64,000 nucleotides of DNA, from NCBI GenBank assembly GCA_022511265.1, contig JAFLRX010000001.1:62001-126000 (forward strand), written 5' to 3'. The notes under the pieces were generated by a model, which worked only from the letters and a program-made list of their open reading frames with translations, made no database searches and was not told the DNA's origin. This DNA comes from Eubacterium sp. Its GTDB lineage: Bacteria; Bacillota; Clostridia; Oscillospirales; Ruminococcaceae. The stretch's first letter is position 1. Each line of letters begins with the position of its first letter. The position numbers and the translations under genes were made by a program. Of the stretch, positions 6,869 to 15,726 are shown piece after piece.

Positions 6869-7225
6869 CTATTTTGTAATACACACTCTTGACACAGATA
6901 CATCAAGAGCCTTTGAGACAGCGTCTAACAGCCGTTCCTTGACTATCGGGTCATCCGCTTTCGTGCAGACGATCACCGCCCCTGTCACCGTCCTGCCGTC
7001 GTCGTCCAGCCTTATCATAACATCGGATATATTTTCCTCTCCGATACCGTCCATTCCGGACAGCATTTTTGCCAGCCGTTGCTCAAGCTGTTCTTCGGCT
7101 GTGACGGTGTTGTCTGGCGACTTAAACACATCGCCTATACCTGACATAAATATCAGGAGTATCAGTGCCATTCCGGCAACAAACGCCGCTTTCAGAAATT
7201 TGTCATTTTTGAAAATATCTTTCAT
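6869..7225 (-). CDS. spoIIIAG: Stage III sporulation protein AG, short form
   Basis: Only 118 aa, against 229 aa for the B. subtilis ring-forming protein. Seen: membrane helix at residues ~12-30, a short linker, then the ring-building domain (EEQLEQRLAKMLSGMDGIG ... VMIRLDDDGRTVTGAVIVC ... DDPIVKERLLDAVSKAL). The strand VMIRL runs directly into the VTGAVIVC strand, where SpoIIIAG normally carries an insertion of many residues. Position between AF and AH supports identity. I see no frameshift: the reading frame is clean and the Shine-Dalgarno regular. Confidence 0.82.
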   Translation of the reverse strand: MKDIFKNDKFLKAAFVAGMALILLIFMSGIGDVFKSPDNTVTAEEQLEQRLAKMLSGMDGIGEENISDVMIRLDDDGRTVTGAVIVCTKADDPIVKERLLDAVSKALDVSVSRVCITK

Positions 7226-7240
7226 GTTTTCCGTTTCCTT

Positions 7241-7705
7241 CTAGTTATACGAGTATCTTACGATTATCTCATCACCAACCTCTTCCCGTACAGCATCCAA
7301 TGCGCTTTGTATGTACGGCTCTGATGTATTTTTCTCAAATACAAGCTCAATTTCATTAATAGATATGCCGAACGAGCCGTCAATATGCGCGACAATGTAA
7401 ATTTGCGAGCATGGTGTTTTGTTTTCGGCAAGCAGCTCGTTAACTTTGTCTCTCACAGCATAAGCTGCCGCCTTTTCGGCGTTTTCCGAAAGCTTATCGT
7501 CAAAGTCCACTATATCCGCATCTTCAAACGAGAACTCAAAACTACCTATATCCAGACCGCCAGACACCGCCTTCAGTACACATACCGCAAAAAGACACGA
7601 GATAAGAAATGATATCTGCGACTTGAATTTTCCCTCCGGCACCAGCATTTTAAACAGACCGCTTACTATTGCCGTCATGCAGACAGTCAGAAACACCTCC
7701 TTCAT
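7241..7705 (-). CDS. spoIIIAF: Stage III sporulation protein AF
   Basis: Membrane protein of the SpoIIIA channel complex. The start at 7705 (MKEVFLTVCMTAIVSGLFKM) overlaps the spoIIIAE stop as ATGA and gives 154 aa; the longer ORF-track start lies within spoIIIAE. Two N-terminal membrane helices (about residues 5-22 and 33-50) are followed by a soluble domain with the IYIVAHIDGSFGISINEIEL segment, the FliF/YscJ-like part of AF. Identity rests on gene order and this pattern. Confidence 0.87.
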   Translation of the reverse strand: MKEVFLTVCMTAIVSGLFKMLVPEGKFKSQISFLISCLFAVCVLKAVSGGLDIGSFEFSFEDADIVDFDDKLSENAEKAAAYAVRDKVNELLAENKTPCSQIYIVAHIDGSFGISINEIELVFEKNTSEPYIQSALDAVREEVGDEIIVRYSYN

Positions 7706-8823
7706 ACCGCACCGCCCATCCCGATAAATAACATCAGAGATACCGATATGACCGCTATCAGCATAAAGCACACCAACACCGCAAGTATTATCGACATAAT
7801 GCTTTCCGCGCTTTTCAGAAGTCCTGTCAGTGCCGTCAACCCAAACATATCGCTTGCCGCCGCACAGACCGATAGTGCCAGCTTACTGCACAATGTGCTT
7901 GCTATTGACGGCAGTATAAGCAATGCTCCCGCTATTATCCCGAACGAGCCGAAATTGTTTCTTATAATATTTATTCCTCCCTGCATGACAGACAACGCCT
8001 CGGATATCGTACCACCGATGAACGGCACACCGTTTGCAACGGTAAATCGCGCCGTCTTTATAGCTATCCCGTCGGCAGGCAGGGTGATAAAGCTTTGCAG
8101 TCCCAACAGCGCAACAAACACCGTCATTATCAGTCCCAAGCCCCATATTATTATCTTCTTTGCGGTCTCGGCAATAGTGTTCAACTTTAGTTCAGGGTTG
8201 ACAGAGCCTGCAATGGTGATACCCATTATGCAAGACGCGGCAGGAACTATAAGATTAGCCGCAAGCAGTGAATAAATCTGCGCCCCTGCCATAACCACCG
8301 TGTTTATCACTGCTGCGGTGGTGACTTGTCCGCTCATCGCCATCATCCCCGCGAACGCCGGGATAAAGCCCTCAAGAAACACGCTGCCCCCACGTACCAC
8401 ATCGCCTACGGCAGCTATTGCCGCGCTTATCGGCGTTAACAGCATTGCCGCACCCACAAGCACCGATACAAGCGAAAAAATATTTTTCATATTTTCCCCT
8501 GCGGATTCCGAAAGGACATTTGCAATACCGCACAGCAATATCACCGCGAAAACCGACACAGTCAGCTTTATCGGGTCCTGCAGCGAGCCTATTAACAGCT
8601 TAATTATGTAATCCACTACATTTTCCGCGCTGAGCGCCTCTATAGAGACGCTTTCAGGGGTGATGCCGTTTTGCTCCAGCTCATCTGCCACCTCAGTCGG
8701 TAGATTATAATCATATTCATCCAGGCCGAAGTCAGGCCGCTCTGCCGCCGCTGAGACAGATGAACAGATAAAACACAGTACACCTACGATGATTGGCAAA
8801 AAAATTTTAACGATCTTTATCAT
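7702..8823 (-). CDS. spoIIIAE: Stage III sporulation protein AE
   Basis: Large polytopic membrane protein of the SpoIIIA complex, 373 aa. An N-terminal signal-type helix ends near SSVSAAAERP, followed by ~7 membrane helices with characteristic stretches such as FIPAFAGMMAMSGQV and GVPFIGGTISEAL. Length and order (between AD and AF) fit the family. It overlaps spoIIIAF by 4 nt and follows spoIIIAD by 19 nt. Confidence 0.93.
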   Translation of the reverse strand: MIKIVKIFLPIIVGVLCFICSSVSAAAERPDFGLDEYDYNLPTEVADELEQNGITPESVSIEALSAENVVDYIIKLLIGSLQDPIKLTVSVFAVILLCGIANVLSESAGENMKNIFSLVSVLVGAAMLLTPISAAIAAVGDVVRGGSVFLEGFIPAFAGMMAMSGQVTTAAVINTVVMAGAQIYSLLAANLIVPAASCIMGITIAGSVNPELKLNTIAETAKKIIIWGLGLIMTVFVALLGLQSFITLPADGIAIKTARFTVANGVPFIGGTISEALSVMQGGINIIRNNFGSFGIIAGALLILPSIASTLCSKLALSVCAAASDMFGLTALTGLLKSAESIMSIILAVLVCFMLIAVISVSLMLFIGMGGAV

Positions 8824-8842
8824 TGAAATTCCCCGTATATAT

Positions 8843-9229
8843 TTATGGCATCATGTCAGTTACAAGCTGTGCAAGACTTGTAAACAGCGGCAGCGCTGTA
8901 AGCACTATCGCGCATTTACCCGCAAACTCTATCTTAGAGGCTATCGCGCCCTCTCCCGCGTCACGGCAGCTTTCTGCCGCCAGCTGTGTTAAAAAGCACA
9001 CCGCAAGGCTTTTTATAAGAATTTCGGCGTATCCGTTGTCAACACCTGAATATCCCGCCAGCTCTGTCAACGTCTCTATTACCGGTCTTATCGCTACAAT
9101 CGCTGTGCCTAATATCAGCATACCTGCGGCGAGAGAAATATATATTCCGAACTCGGGCTTGTACTGCCTTAATACAGCACACAGCACCGCGCCGATTATT
9201 CCCGCCCCGACAAAAGCGATGATATTCAT
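8843..9229 (-). CDS. spoIIIAD: Stage III sporulation protein AD
   Basis: 128-aa membrane protein with 3-4 hydrophobic segments and the conserved GYSGVDNGYAEILIKSLA stretch of the SpoIIIAC/AD family. The start codon overlaps the spoIIIAC stop as ATGA, as in other spoIIIA operons. Structural part of the mother-cell export channel. Confidence 0.93.
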   Translation of the reverse strand: MNIIAFVGAGIIGAVLCAVLRQYKPEFGIYISLAAGMLILGTAIVAIRPVIETLTELAGYSGVDNGYAEILIKSLAVCFLTQLAAESCRDAGEGAIASKIEFAGKCAIVLTALPLFTSLAQLVTDMMP

Positions 9230-9420
9230 AGATTAAATACATCCTTTATCGTATCAAACAAAGTGCTTATCTCGGTAATTATCATCATCAGCACCACTAT
9301 AAGTCCGGCAATGGTGGTCATCATCGCCTGTTCCTCCCTGCCGGAGCGCTGCAAAAGCTGATTAAGCACCGCGACCACGATACCTATCGCGGCTATCCTA
9401 AATATCAGATCGACATCCAT
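9226..9420 (-). CDS. spoIIIAC: Stage III sporulation protein AC
   Basis: 64-aa membrane protein with two helices. Matches AC in length and pattern: MDVDLIFRIAAIGIVVAVLN and a GREEQAMMTTIAGLIVVL stretch. Lies between AB and AD with a 4-nt overlap to AD. Identity is supported by the intact AA-AH order. Confidence 0.94.
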   Translation of the reverse strand: MDVDLIFRIAAIGIVVAVLNQLLQRSGREEQAMMTTIAGLIVVLMMIITEISTLFDTIKDVFNL

Positions 9421-9435
9421 GCCCTTTTCCTTCCG

Positions 9436-9933
9436 TTATATGCAAATTATGCCCAATGCCGCGCCGGAAAGTATTCCCAACGTACGGAACATCCTTCCCT
9501 TACGCTCGTAGTCGGATTTTGCTTTTTCCAATTGATGCAGCAGCCTCTCTCTTGCCGAAAGTATCACAGCGATCTGTCCCTCAGTGTCACTTTTCCCAAG
9601 ACTTTCACTGAGAAAGTATAGCGGTGCTTTGTCGTCCTTTTGAAGATAAGCCAGCTTTTCCACGCAAATCTGCCACTCATTTTCAAAACCAACGCCGCTG
9701 TCCGCAGCCGTTATCAACTCATCCGTGATAAAAAATCGTCTTTCCCCGTCAACGGCTGTAAAAACTTCTGACAGCTTCATGTGATTGTAACGGATAAAAT
9801 TAAGCATCTGTTCTAAAATGTTCACCATATCATCTATATAAGAACGTTTCTTTTTCAGCGCATCAGCTATTGCAAATCCCACCGCCCCGCCGCACATTGA
9901 GGCGGACAAAACTATAAGTATCTGTATCATCAT
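9436..9933 (-). CDS. spoIIIAB: Stage III sporulation protein AB
   Basis: 165-aa protein with an N-terminal membrane helix, a soluble helical domain resembling GspF/T2SS F proteins, and a C-terminal helix (GILSGAALGIICI). Typical features: LEQMLNFIRYNHMKLSEVF and the SLGKSDTEGQ motif. Overlaps spoIIIAA by 4 nt. It is thought to act with the ATPase SpoIIIAA in assembly of the complex. Confidence 0.92.
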   Translation of the reverse strand: MMIQILIVLSASMCGGAVGFAIADALKKKRSYIDDMVNILEQMLNFIRYNHMKLSEVFTAVDGERRFFITDELITAADSGVGFENEWQICVEKLAYLQKDDKAPLYFLSESLGKSDTEGQIAVILSARERLLHQLEKAKSDYERKGRMFRTLGILSGAALGIICI

Positions 9934-10835
9934 ACACTTACCCGCATATCGGAAATATTTCGCTTTATTATCTGCTGCTTTATACCGTACTTATCCAGCG
10001 TCAGCCGTACGATATGGCTTATCGCCCCGCTGTCAAGCAGTCTTGCTATATCACGGTTACGGTACATTTCGGCTTCGCTGTCACAGTGTGCGGTCATTAT
10101 CAGTCCAACGCCGCTGTTCATACATTGCTTGATAAGTGAAAAATCGCTGCCAAGCTCGTCTGTTACGACATAATCGGGCGACATACAGCGTATCGCGCGT
10201 ATCATACCGTCGTTTTTGTAAAATCCGCTGAAAACATCGGTGTTTAACCCTACATCCAGCTGCGGCACACCGTCATGTACAGCCGCTATCTCGTCTCTTT
10301 CATCTATCAACGCAAGCTTGTAAAAGCTGCCTAGCGTTCGGCATAAATCACGCAACACCGTTGTCTTTCCGCTCAGCGGTTTGCCTATGATAAGCAGCCC
10401 TTTCACAAGCTCGTCCTCATTAAAAATTTCAGAAAGCTTGTCTGCGCAACCGATATGCTGACGTGCTATTCTAATATTAATTGATGATATGTTTTTAATG
10501 AGACTTACTTTGTCATCGGTATAGACCGCCGTACCGCAAAAGCCCGCGCGGTGTCCGCCTTTTAGCGTTATGTACCCCTGTGCAAGTTCTTTTTCATAGC
10601 TGTGTATCGAACTTTCGCAAAACGCGGATACGCAGCTTTCCACTGTCTTTGCGTCAGCCACGCCTTGAAGTATACGGTCATACCCTGCACAACAGATAAC
10701 AGTCGGTCTGCCCGCCCTTATCCTTACCTCGCGCGCCATGGATTTTATCTCGGCGCTTATTCCCGCAAGCTCGGGTATAAAACGGATTACCGGACTTACC
10801 GCACAGTCAAATTCGCTCTTTTTGGATTCGATCAT
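9930..10835 (-). CDS. spoIIIAA: Stage III sporulation protein AA (ATPase)
   Basis: AAA+/secretion-type ATPase of the SpoIIIA complex. Walker A is IIGKPLSGKTTVLRDL, Walker B lies near KLALIDERDEIAAV, and SPDYVVTDELG and GLIMTAHCDS follow as in the family. I choose ATG 10835 (MIESKKSEF), preceded by GAAAGGA; this gives 301 aa, against ~307 in Bacillus. The 24 extra residues of the ORF-track start overlap the SigE-like promoter. First gene of an eight-gene operon ending at a strong terminator. Confidence 0.94.
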   Translation of the reverse strand: MIESKKSEFDCAVSPVIRFIPELAGISAEIKSMAREVRIRAGRPTVICCAGYDRILQGVADAKTVESCVSAFCESSIHSYEKELAQGYITLKGGHRAGFCGTAVYTDDKVSLIKNISSINIRIARQHIGCADKLSEIFNEDELVKGLLIIGKPLSGKTTVLRDLCRTLGSFYKLALIDERDEIAAVHDGVPQLDVGLNTDVFSGFYKNDGMIRAIRCMSPDYVVTDELGSDFSLIKQCMNSGVGLIMTAHCDSEAEMYRNRDIARLLDSGAISHIVRLTLDKYGIKQQIIKRNISDMRVSV

Positions 10836-10867
10836 TTTGTACAGTCCTTTCTTTTTAGATTTGTTTA

Positions 10868-10896
10868 AGTGTATGAGGACTTGTACAGAAATAGAA
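10868..10896 (-). promoter_or_regulatory. SigE-type promoter for spoIIIA operon
   Basis: -10 CATACACT matches the SigE consensus CATACAMT exactly. The 14-bp spacer is standard, and -35 TTCTATT matches KMATATT at 5 of 7. The start would be ~25 nt before spoIIIAA. The spoIIIA operon is SigE-controlled in B. subtilis. Confidence 0.65.
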
Positions 10897-10929
10897 CAAA
10901 AAAACAAGCCGAGCCAAAGCTCAGCTTGT
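10897..10929 (-). terminator. Intrinsic terminator after aspS operon
   Basis: Stem ACAAGCTGAGC / GCTCGGCTTGT (one G-U pair, TTTG loop), then a run of T on the minus strand. It abuts the spoIIIA SigE-type -35 element. Confidence 0.88.
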
Positions 10930-10949
10930 CGTATTATTAAGTATTATTA

Positions 10950-11201
10950 TCAGCCCTTAAGACCTCTTGCCTGTCTGTCCATATCCTCAACAACGATATC
11001 GTGTATCTCGCCGAGAGAGGCGCAGTATTCCAGCACCTTCCACGGCTCGTTGGTGTGATAGTGTATCTTTATAAGATCCTCGTCGCCGACTGCCAGCAGG
11101 CTGTCGCCCTTAAAGTTTTCGATGAAATAATCGTATATTGCGTCCTCGTCCAGCCCTTCGCCCTCTATCAGCAGCTGGGTGTCATATCTGAATTCAACCA
11201 T
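10950..11201 (-). CDS. Small protein related to FakA/DAK C-terminal region
   Basis: 83 aa from ATG 11201, which has GGAG 7 nt upstream; the ORF-track start adds 6 residues and overlaps aspS. Seen: FRYDTQLLIEGEGLDEDAI, GDSLLAVGDEDLIKIHYHTN and ASLGEIHDIVVEDM. This pattern resembles the C-terminal part of FakA/dihydroxyacetone-kinase-like proteins; homologues are often annotated 'kinase to dihydroxyacetone kinase'. No kinase domain is present, and the function is unknown. It lies 4 nt after aspS and just before a terminator. Confidence 0.7.
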   Translation of the reverse strand: MVEFRYDTQLLIEGEGLDEDAIYDYFIENFKGDSLLAVGDEDLIKIHYHTNEPWKVLEYCASLGEIHDIVVEDMDRQARGLKG

Positions 11202-11205
11202 TATA

Positions 11206-12987
11206 TTACTCCTTCTCACTCAGCACAGTGGCAATATGCAGCTCGTCAAGCTGTTTCTGATCTACATCCGACGGACATCCGGACATAAGCTCGCTCGCGT
11301 CCTTTACCTTCGGGAATGCTACAACGTCTCTCAGGCTCTCCGCGCCGCACAGCATCATTGTCAGTCTGTCAAGACCTATTCCGAGACCGCCGTGAGGAGG
11401 TGCAGCGTACTTATACGCGTCGACAAGGAAGCTGAACTTCGCCTGTATTTCCTCTTCGGTAAGTCCCAGCAGACGGAACATCTTTTCCTGCAGCTCAGGG
11501 TCGGTTATTCTTATCGAACCGCTGCAAAGCTCGGTGCCGTTAACAACAAGGTCAAACGCCTTTGCTCTTACGCTGCCCTTGTCGTCGTCAAGACTGCCGA
11601 GACATTCTTCCATAGGCATGGTGAACGGGTGGTGCATAGCAAGCCAGCTCTGGGATTCCTCATCCCACTCAAAGAACGGGAATTCAGTTATCCATAAGAA
11701 GTTAAATCCGCTGTCAGGTACAATGCCTATCTGCTTGCCGACCTTTAGTCTAAGTGCGCCAAGCACAGGCAGGGTGACTTTATTCTTATCCGCAACGATA
11801 AGTACAACATCGCCCTTTTTGCAGCCGAGACAGTCGAGTATCGCTTCCAGCTCGCCCTCTGCCATAAACTTGCCGAACGAGCAGCTGGGTACATCCTCTA
11901 CCCAGCGTACATAAGCCAGTCCCTTTGCGCCGATGCCGCGTACAAATTCGGTCAGCTTATCTATCTCCTTGCGGGTCAGCGTGCCTGCCGCATCCTCGGC
12001 TACTATAGCCCTTACGCTGCCGCCGTCCTGCACCGCGGAGGAGAACACCGAAAATCCGCTGTCCTTGACAAGATGGGATATATCCTTTATCTCCATGCCG
12101 AAACGTGTGTCAGGCTTGTCCGAGCCAAAACGCTCCATAGCGTCCTTGTATGTCATTCTTACCAGCGGGGTAGTGATATCCTCGTCCAGCGTCTCTTTGA
12201 GCAGCTTTTTGATATAGCCCTCGGTCAGCTCCAGTATCTCGTCAACGTCCATGAACGACATCTCAAGGTCTATCTGGGTAAACTCCGGCTGTCTGTCTGC
12301 TCTGCCGTCCTCATCGCGGAAGCATCTTGCAAGCTGGATATATCTGTCATAGCCGGATATCATAAGCAGCTGCTTGTATATCTGCGGTGACTGCGGCAAT
12401 GCATAAAACTTACCCTCGTGCAGTCTTGACGGCACCAGATAGTCACGCGCGCCCTCGGGGGTGGATTTCATCATCATCGGGGTCTCTATCTCAAGAAATC
12501 CGTTATCATAGAAATAGTCACGGGTGACCTTTGCTATCTTGTGGCGCATGATTATGTTGTCCTGCAGCTTTTTGCGTCTTAAATCAAGATATCTGTATTT
12601 CAGTCTTAACTCTTCGTTGGTCTTGGTGTCGTTGGTTATCTCAAACGGCGGGGTCTGCGCCTTTGACAATATTCTGAGGTCGCTGACCATTATTTCAACG
12701 TCGCCGGTCTTTATCTCAGCATTGACGCTTTCTCTTTTTCTGAGCAAGCCTTGCGCCATCAGCACATATTCGCTCTTTACCTGCTTTGCTTTTTCAAATA
12801 CCGCAGGGTCGGTGGTATCATCAAACACAAGCTGCACGATACCGGTACGGTCGCGCAGATCTATAAATATAAGGCTGCCCTTATCTCTTACCCTCTGTAC
12901 AAATCCTCCTACTGTGACGGTGTTGCCCACACCCTCAACCTCACCGCAATAGTGGGTGCGTTTCAGTCCCTGCATAGTGTCTGCCAT
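11206..12987 (-). CDS. aspS: Aspartyl-tRNA synthetase
   Basis: Class IIb synthetase that charges tRNA-Asp. Domains in order: N-terminal OB fold (~1-105), catalytic domain with motif 2 FRDEDGRADRQPEFTQIDLE and motif 3 GLGIGLDRL, and the bacterial GAD insertion (about residues 290-410). 593 aa is normal for the bacterial type. An AAAGGAAG Shine-Dalgarno precedes ATG 12987. Whether it is discriminating or non-discriminating for tRNA-Asn cannot be decided here. No T-box fits in the 33-nt upstream gap. Confidence 0.97.
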   Translation of the reverse strand: MADTMQGLKRTHYCGEVEGVGNTVTVGGFVQRVRDKGSLIFIDLRDRTGIVQLVFDDTTDPAVFEKAKQVKSEYVLMAQGLLRKRESVNAEIKTGDVEIMVSDLRILSKAQTPPFEITNDTKTNEELRLKYRYLDLRRKKLQDNIIMRHKIAKVTRDYFYDNGFLEIETPMMMKSTPEGARDYLVPSRLHEGKFYALPQSPQIYKQLLMISGYDRYIQLARCFRDEDGRADRQPEFTQIDLEMSFMDVDEILELTEGYIKKLLKETLDEDITTPLVRMTYKDAMERFGSDKPDTRFGMEIKDISHLVKDSGFSVFSSAVQDGGSVRAIVAEDAAGTLTRKEIDKLTEFVRGIGAKGLAYVRWVEDVPSCSFGKFMAEGELEAILDCLGCKKGDVVLIVADKNKVTLPVLGALRLKVGKQIGIVPDSGFNFLWITEFPFFEWDEESQSWLAMHHPFTMPMEECLGSLDDDKGSVRAKAFDLVVNGTELCSGSIRITDPELQEKMFRLLGLTEEEIQAKFSFLVDAYKYAAPPHGGLGIGLDRLTMMLCGAESLRDVVAFPKVKDASELMSGCPSDVDQKQLDELHIATVLSEKE

Positions 12988-13020
12988 AATTGTCTTCCTT
13001 TCAAAATTATATTTTATTTT

Positions 13021-13746
13021 TCAGATATCCTCATATTGCATCGGTGCATAAGGCAATATCGCCCATGTCACATCATCTGCTGTTAATACTTTTGTATGTA
13101 TCATAGAGGTGCAATTTGATACTCCCGCGTTGATACAGGGATAATCGGCACATTCCGTGCAATTTTTAATCCCTTTTTCAACGGCACATATCTTCTGAGC
13201 ACATGGCTCGTCCTTGCAATAGCAATTATCGCTGTTGCAGCCGCCGCATCTCATGCTCCAATCGGTTACATCCCATACCTCTGTCAATAAAGGTTCTATT
13301 TGCCTGCGCAGCTCCTCGCTCATACCAATATAGTGAATACAAAGGTCACAGCGGTGTCCGCAGCAGCTGTATATTGCGTTTTCCTTAGGAAACGGCTTTC
13401 GGTTAGGCTTTTTCTTGATATATATCAGCTTTTTTATCTCTTCAAGCTGTTTAGTCTCGGTTACGTCGATGAACATCCACTTACCGTCATGATAGGTTTG
13501 TGCGCTTTCATAGCAGCCGAGCAGCCATTCTGAATAATCCAATGTGTTAGCTTCAAAAATCTCCCGCTCTTTCTTTCCGAAGATTATCAGGAAAGTGAAT
13601 TTATCCTCATGGGTATATACAGTTACAATAGTTCTCTTACCCTGCTTAAATTTAAGCTCGTCTTTTCCGTCGCCTATCTCATCAAGACGGTACTTGCCAC
13701 GCATAAACTTCATAAATTCATGGCTTACTTTTTCAAGCTGTGTCAC
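13021..13746 (-). CDS. DUF3788-like plus DUF3795-like Cys-rich protein
   Basis: The N-terminal ~115 residues resemble DUF3788 (FMRGKYRLDEIGDGKDELKF, KFTFLIIFGKKEREIFE). The C-terminal half is Cys-rich (CCGHRCDLC, MRCGGCNSDNCYCKDEPC, CTECADYPC), the DUF3795 pattern thought to bind metal. Starts with GTG 13746 after GGAGGG. It has its own promoter and is more AT-rich than aspS, so it may be an accessory gene. Function unknown. Confidence 0.72.
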   Translation of the reverse strand: MTQLEKVSHEFMKFMRGKYRLDEIGDGKDELKFKQGKRTIVTVYTHEDKFTFLIIFGKKEREIFEANTLDYSEWLLGCYESAQTYHDGKWMFIDVTETKQLEEIKKLIYIKKKPNRKPFPKENAIYSCCGHRCDLCIHYIGMSEELRRQIEPLLTEVWDVTDWSMRCGGCNSDNCYCKDEPCAQKICAVEKGIKNCTECADYPCINAGVSNCTSMIHTKVLTADDVTWAILPYAPMQYEDI

Positions 13747-13776
13747 ATTATCCCTCCAATCAATATCACAAGCTAT

Positions 13777-13805
13777 ATTTTAACACATTTTTCCCGAAAA
13801 AACAA
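13777..13805 (-). promoter_or_regulatory. SigA-type promoter for DUF3795 gene
   Basis: TTGTTT, 17-bp spacer, TAAAAT. The -35 overlaps a perfect palindrome, GAAAAAACA-AG-TGTTTTTTC (13796-13815), which could be an operator or weak hairpin. Confidence 0.5.
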
Positions 13806-13829
13806 GTGTTTTTTCAATATAAACCAAAA

Positions 13830-13847
13830 GGAACGCTTTCACGTCCC
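13830..13847 (-). terminator. Probable terminator after ABC operon
   Basis: Stem GGGACG / CGTTCC with TGAAAG loop, followed by TTTTGGTTT on the minus strand, 17 nt after the ABC gene stop. The stem is short. Confidence 0.5.
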
Positions 13848-13863
13848 TTTTTAACATAATCGC

Positions 13864-15726
13864 TTACGATGCTGTATCAAACTGAGAATTATAAAGCTGT
13901 GCGTAAAATCCGTCCTTTTCGATAAGCTCGGTATGGTTGCCCTGCTCGACGATATCGCCGTCCTTCATCACCAGTATCATATCCGCGTCTTTAATAGTAG
14001 ACAGCCTGTGGGCGATGATAAAGCTGGTTCTTCCCTTCATAAGATTATCCATAGCCTTTTGTATGCGTATCTCGGTACGGGTATCGACAGAGCTGGTCGC
14101 CTCGTCAAGTATCAGTATCTTGTTGTTGGCAAGTATCGCCCTAGCGATTGTCAACAGTTGCTTTTGTCCCTGTGATACGTTGGACGCCTCTTCGTTCAGT
14201 TCCATATTATATCCGCCGGGCAGTGTCTGTATAAAGTGATGAACGTGCGCCGCCTTAGCCGCCGCGATGACCTCATCGTCTGTCGCCTGTAAATTACCGT
14301 AGCGGATATTCTCCATAATGCTGCCATTAAACAGCCATGTATCCTGTAAAACCATGCCAAACAGCTCTCTCAGCTCGCCGCGGTCAAAATCTTTTATATC
14401 ATATCCGTCGACAGATATTTTACCGCCGTTCAGCTCGTAAAAGCGCATCAGCAGCTTTACCATGGTGGTCTTGCCCGCACCGGTAGGACCTACTATAGCT
14501 ATCTTCTGCCCCTGCTTTATGTTCGCGCTGAAATCGTGGATAATTATCTTATCCGGCGAATAGCCGAATGACACATGGTCAAACGATACATCACCGATAA
14601 TATCCATAGGGGTGATATTGCGTGTATTGCCGTCAGAGTCGGTCACCACCGCATGACGCTCTGCCGTCTGCTGTTCTTCGTCTTCTTCGAGGAATTCAAA
14701 TACGCGCTCTGCCGCGGCAACGGTAGATTGCAGCATCGACGAAACCTGAGACAGCTGGGTTATCGGGTGAGTAAAGTTTCTGACATACTGTACAAACGAC
14801 AGGATATCGCCCACCTGTATCTGCCCGTCTATCGTCAAAAATCCGCCGAGTATCGCTACACCCGCATATCCGAGATTGCCGACAAAGGTCATTACCGGCA
14901 TCATTATACCGGAGAAGAACTGCGACTTCCACGCCGACTTATAAAGTATCCTGTTTGTGTCGTCAAATTCCTGTATGGCCTGTTCCTCACGGTTAAAGGC
15001 TTTTATAATATTATGTCCTCCATATACCTCTTCAACCTGACCGTTGATGTGTCCTAGGTATTCCTGCTGGGATTTGAAATATTTCTGCGAGATCTTTACG
15101 ACCACCGCCACAAACACCGCCGAAACCGGCAGGATAAGCAACGCGATAAGCGTCATAAGCGGGCTGATGGACAGCATCATTATCAGCACACCTATGATGG
15201 TGGTAATCGAAACAATAAGCTGTGTGATGCTCTGATTGAGGTTAAACGCGAGAGTGTCTACGTCATTGGTTATTCTTGACAGCACCTCGCCGTGCGTCTT
15301 GCTGTCAAAATAATTCATCGGCAGGCGGTTTATCTTTTCGCTGAGTTCTTTTCTCAGGCGATAGCTTACACGCTGAGACACCGCCGTCATTATCCAGCCC
15401 TGAACAAAGGTGCAAAGGCTGCTGATAAGATATATCCCGATAAGCAGTAACAATATGCCGCCTACCACGCCGAGGTCGATGTCACCCGTGCCGTTTATTT
15501 TCGCGACTATTCCGTTGAATATCTCGGTGGTGGCGTTACCCATTATCTTAGGACCGATGATATTGAACACCGTACCAAGCGCCGCGAACAGCATAACCGC
15601 CGCCACAGCTATCTTGTACTTGCTCATATAATTAAGCAGTCTGCCGACAGTGCCCTTAAAATCCTTGGCCTTTTCTACCGGAGCACCCGGTCCGCGCATA
15701 GGACGTCTTGCAACAGGTCTTGGCAT
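13864..15726 (-). CDS. ABC exporter half-transporter, second subunit
   Basis: 620-aa fused membrane/ATPase half-transporter. Six membrane helices (~residues 35-320), then a nucleotide-binding domain with Walker A IVGPTGAGKTTMVKL, signature VSQGQKQLL, Walker B KILILDEATSSVD and H-loop IIAHRLST. The N-terminus is basic (MPRPVARRPMRGPG). It is preceded by a partner half-transporter with a TGATG overlap, so a heterodimeric exporter (YheI/YheH-, BmrCD-like) is likely. With marR upstream, export of drugs or toxic compounds is plausible but not shown. Confidence 0.92.
   Translation of the reverse strand: MPRPVARRPMRGPGAPVEKAKDFKGTVGRLLNYMSKYKIAVAAVMLFAALGTVFNIIGPKIMGNATTEIFNGIVAKINGTGDIDLGVVGGILLLLIGIYLISSLCTFVQGWIMTAVSQRVSYRLRKELSEKINRLPMNYFDSKTHGEVLSRITNDVDTLAFNLNQSITQLIVSITTIIGVLIMMLSISPLMTLIALLILPVSAVFVAVVVKISQKYFKSQQEYLGHINGQVEEVYGGHNIIKAFNREEQAIQEFDDTNRILYKSAWKSQFFSGIMMPVMTFVGNLGYAGVAILGGFLTIDGQIQVGDILSFVQYVRNFTHPITQLSQVSSMLQSTVAAAERVFEFLEEDEEQQTAERHAVVTDSDGNTRNITPMDIIGDVSFDHVSFGYSPDKIIIHDFSANIKQGQKIAIVGPTGAGKTTMVKLLMRFYELNGGKISVDGYDIKDFDRGELRELFGMVLQDTWLFNGSIMENIRYGNLQATDDEVIAAAKAAHVHHFIQTLPGGYNMELNEEASNVSQGQKQLLTIARAILANNKILILDEATSSVDTRTEIRIQKAMDNLMKGRTSFIIAHRLSTIKDADMILVMKDGDIVEQGNHTELIEKDGFYAQLYNSQFDTAS

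Noticed and set aside
12988-13020. Possible T-box leader for aspS
   Set aside because: The gap is 33 nt, too short for a T-box, and shows no conserved T-box sequence.
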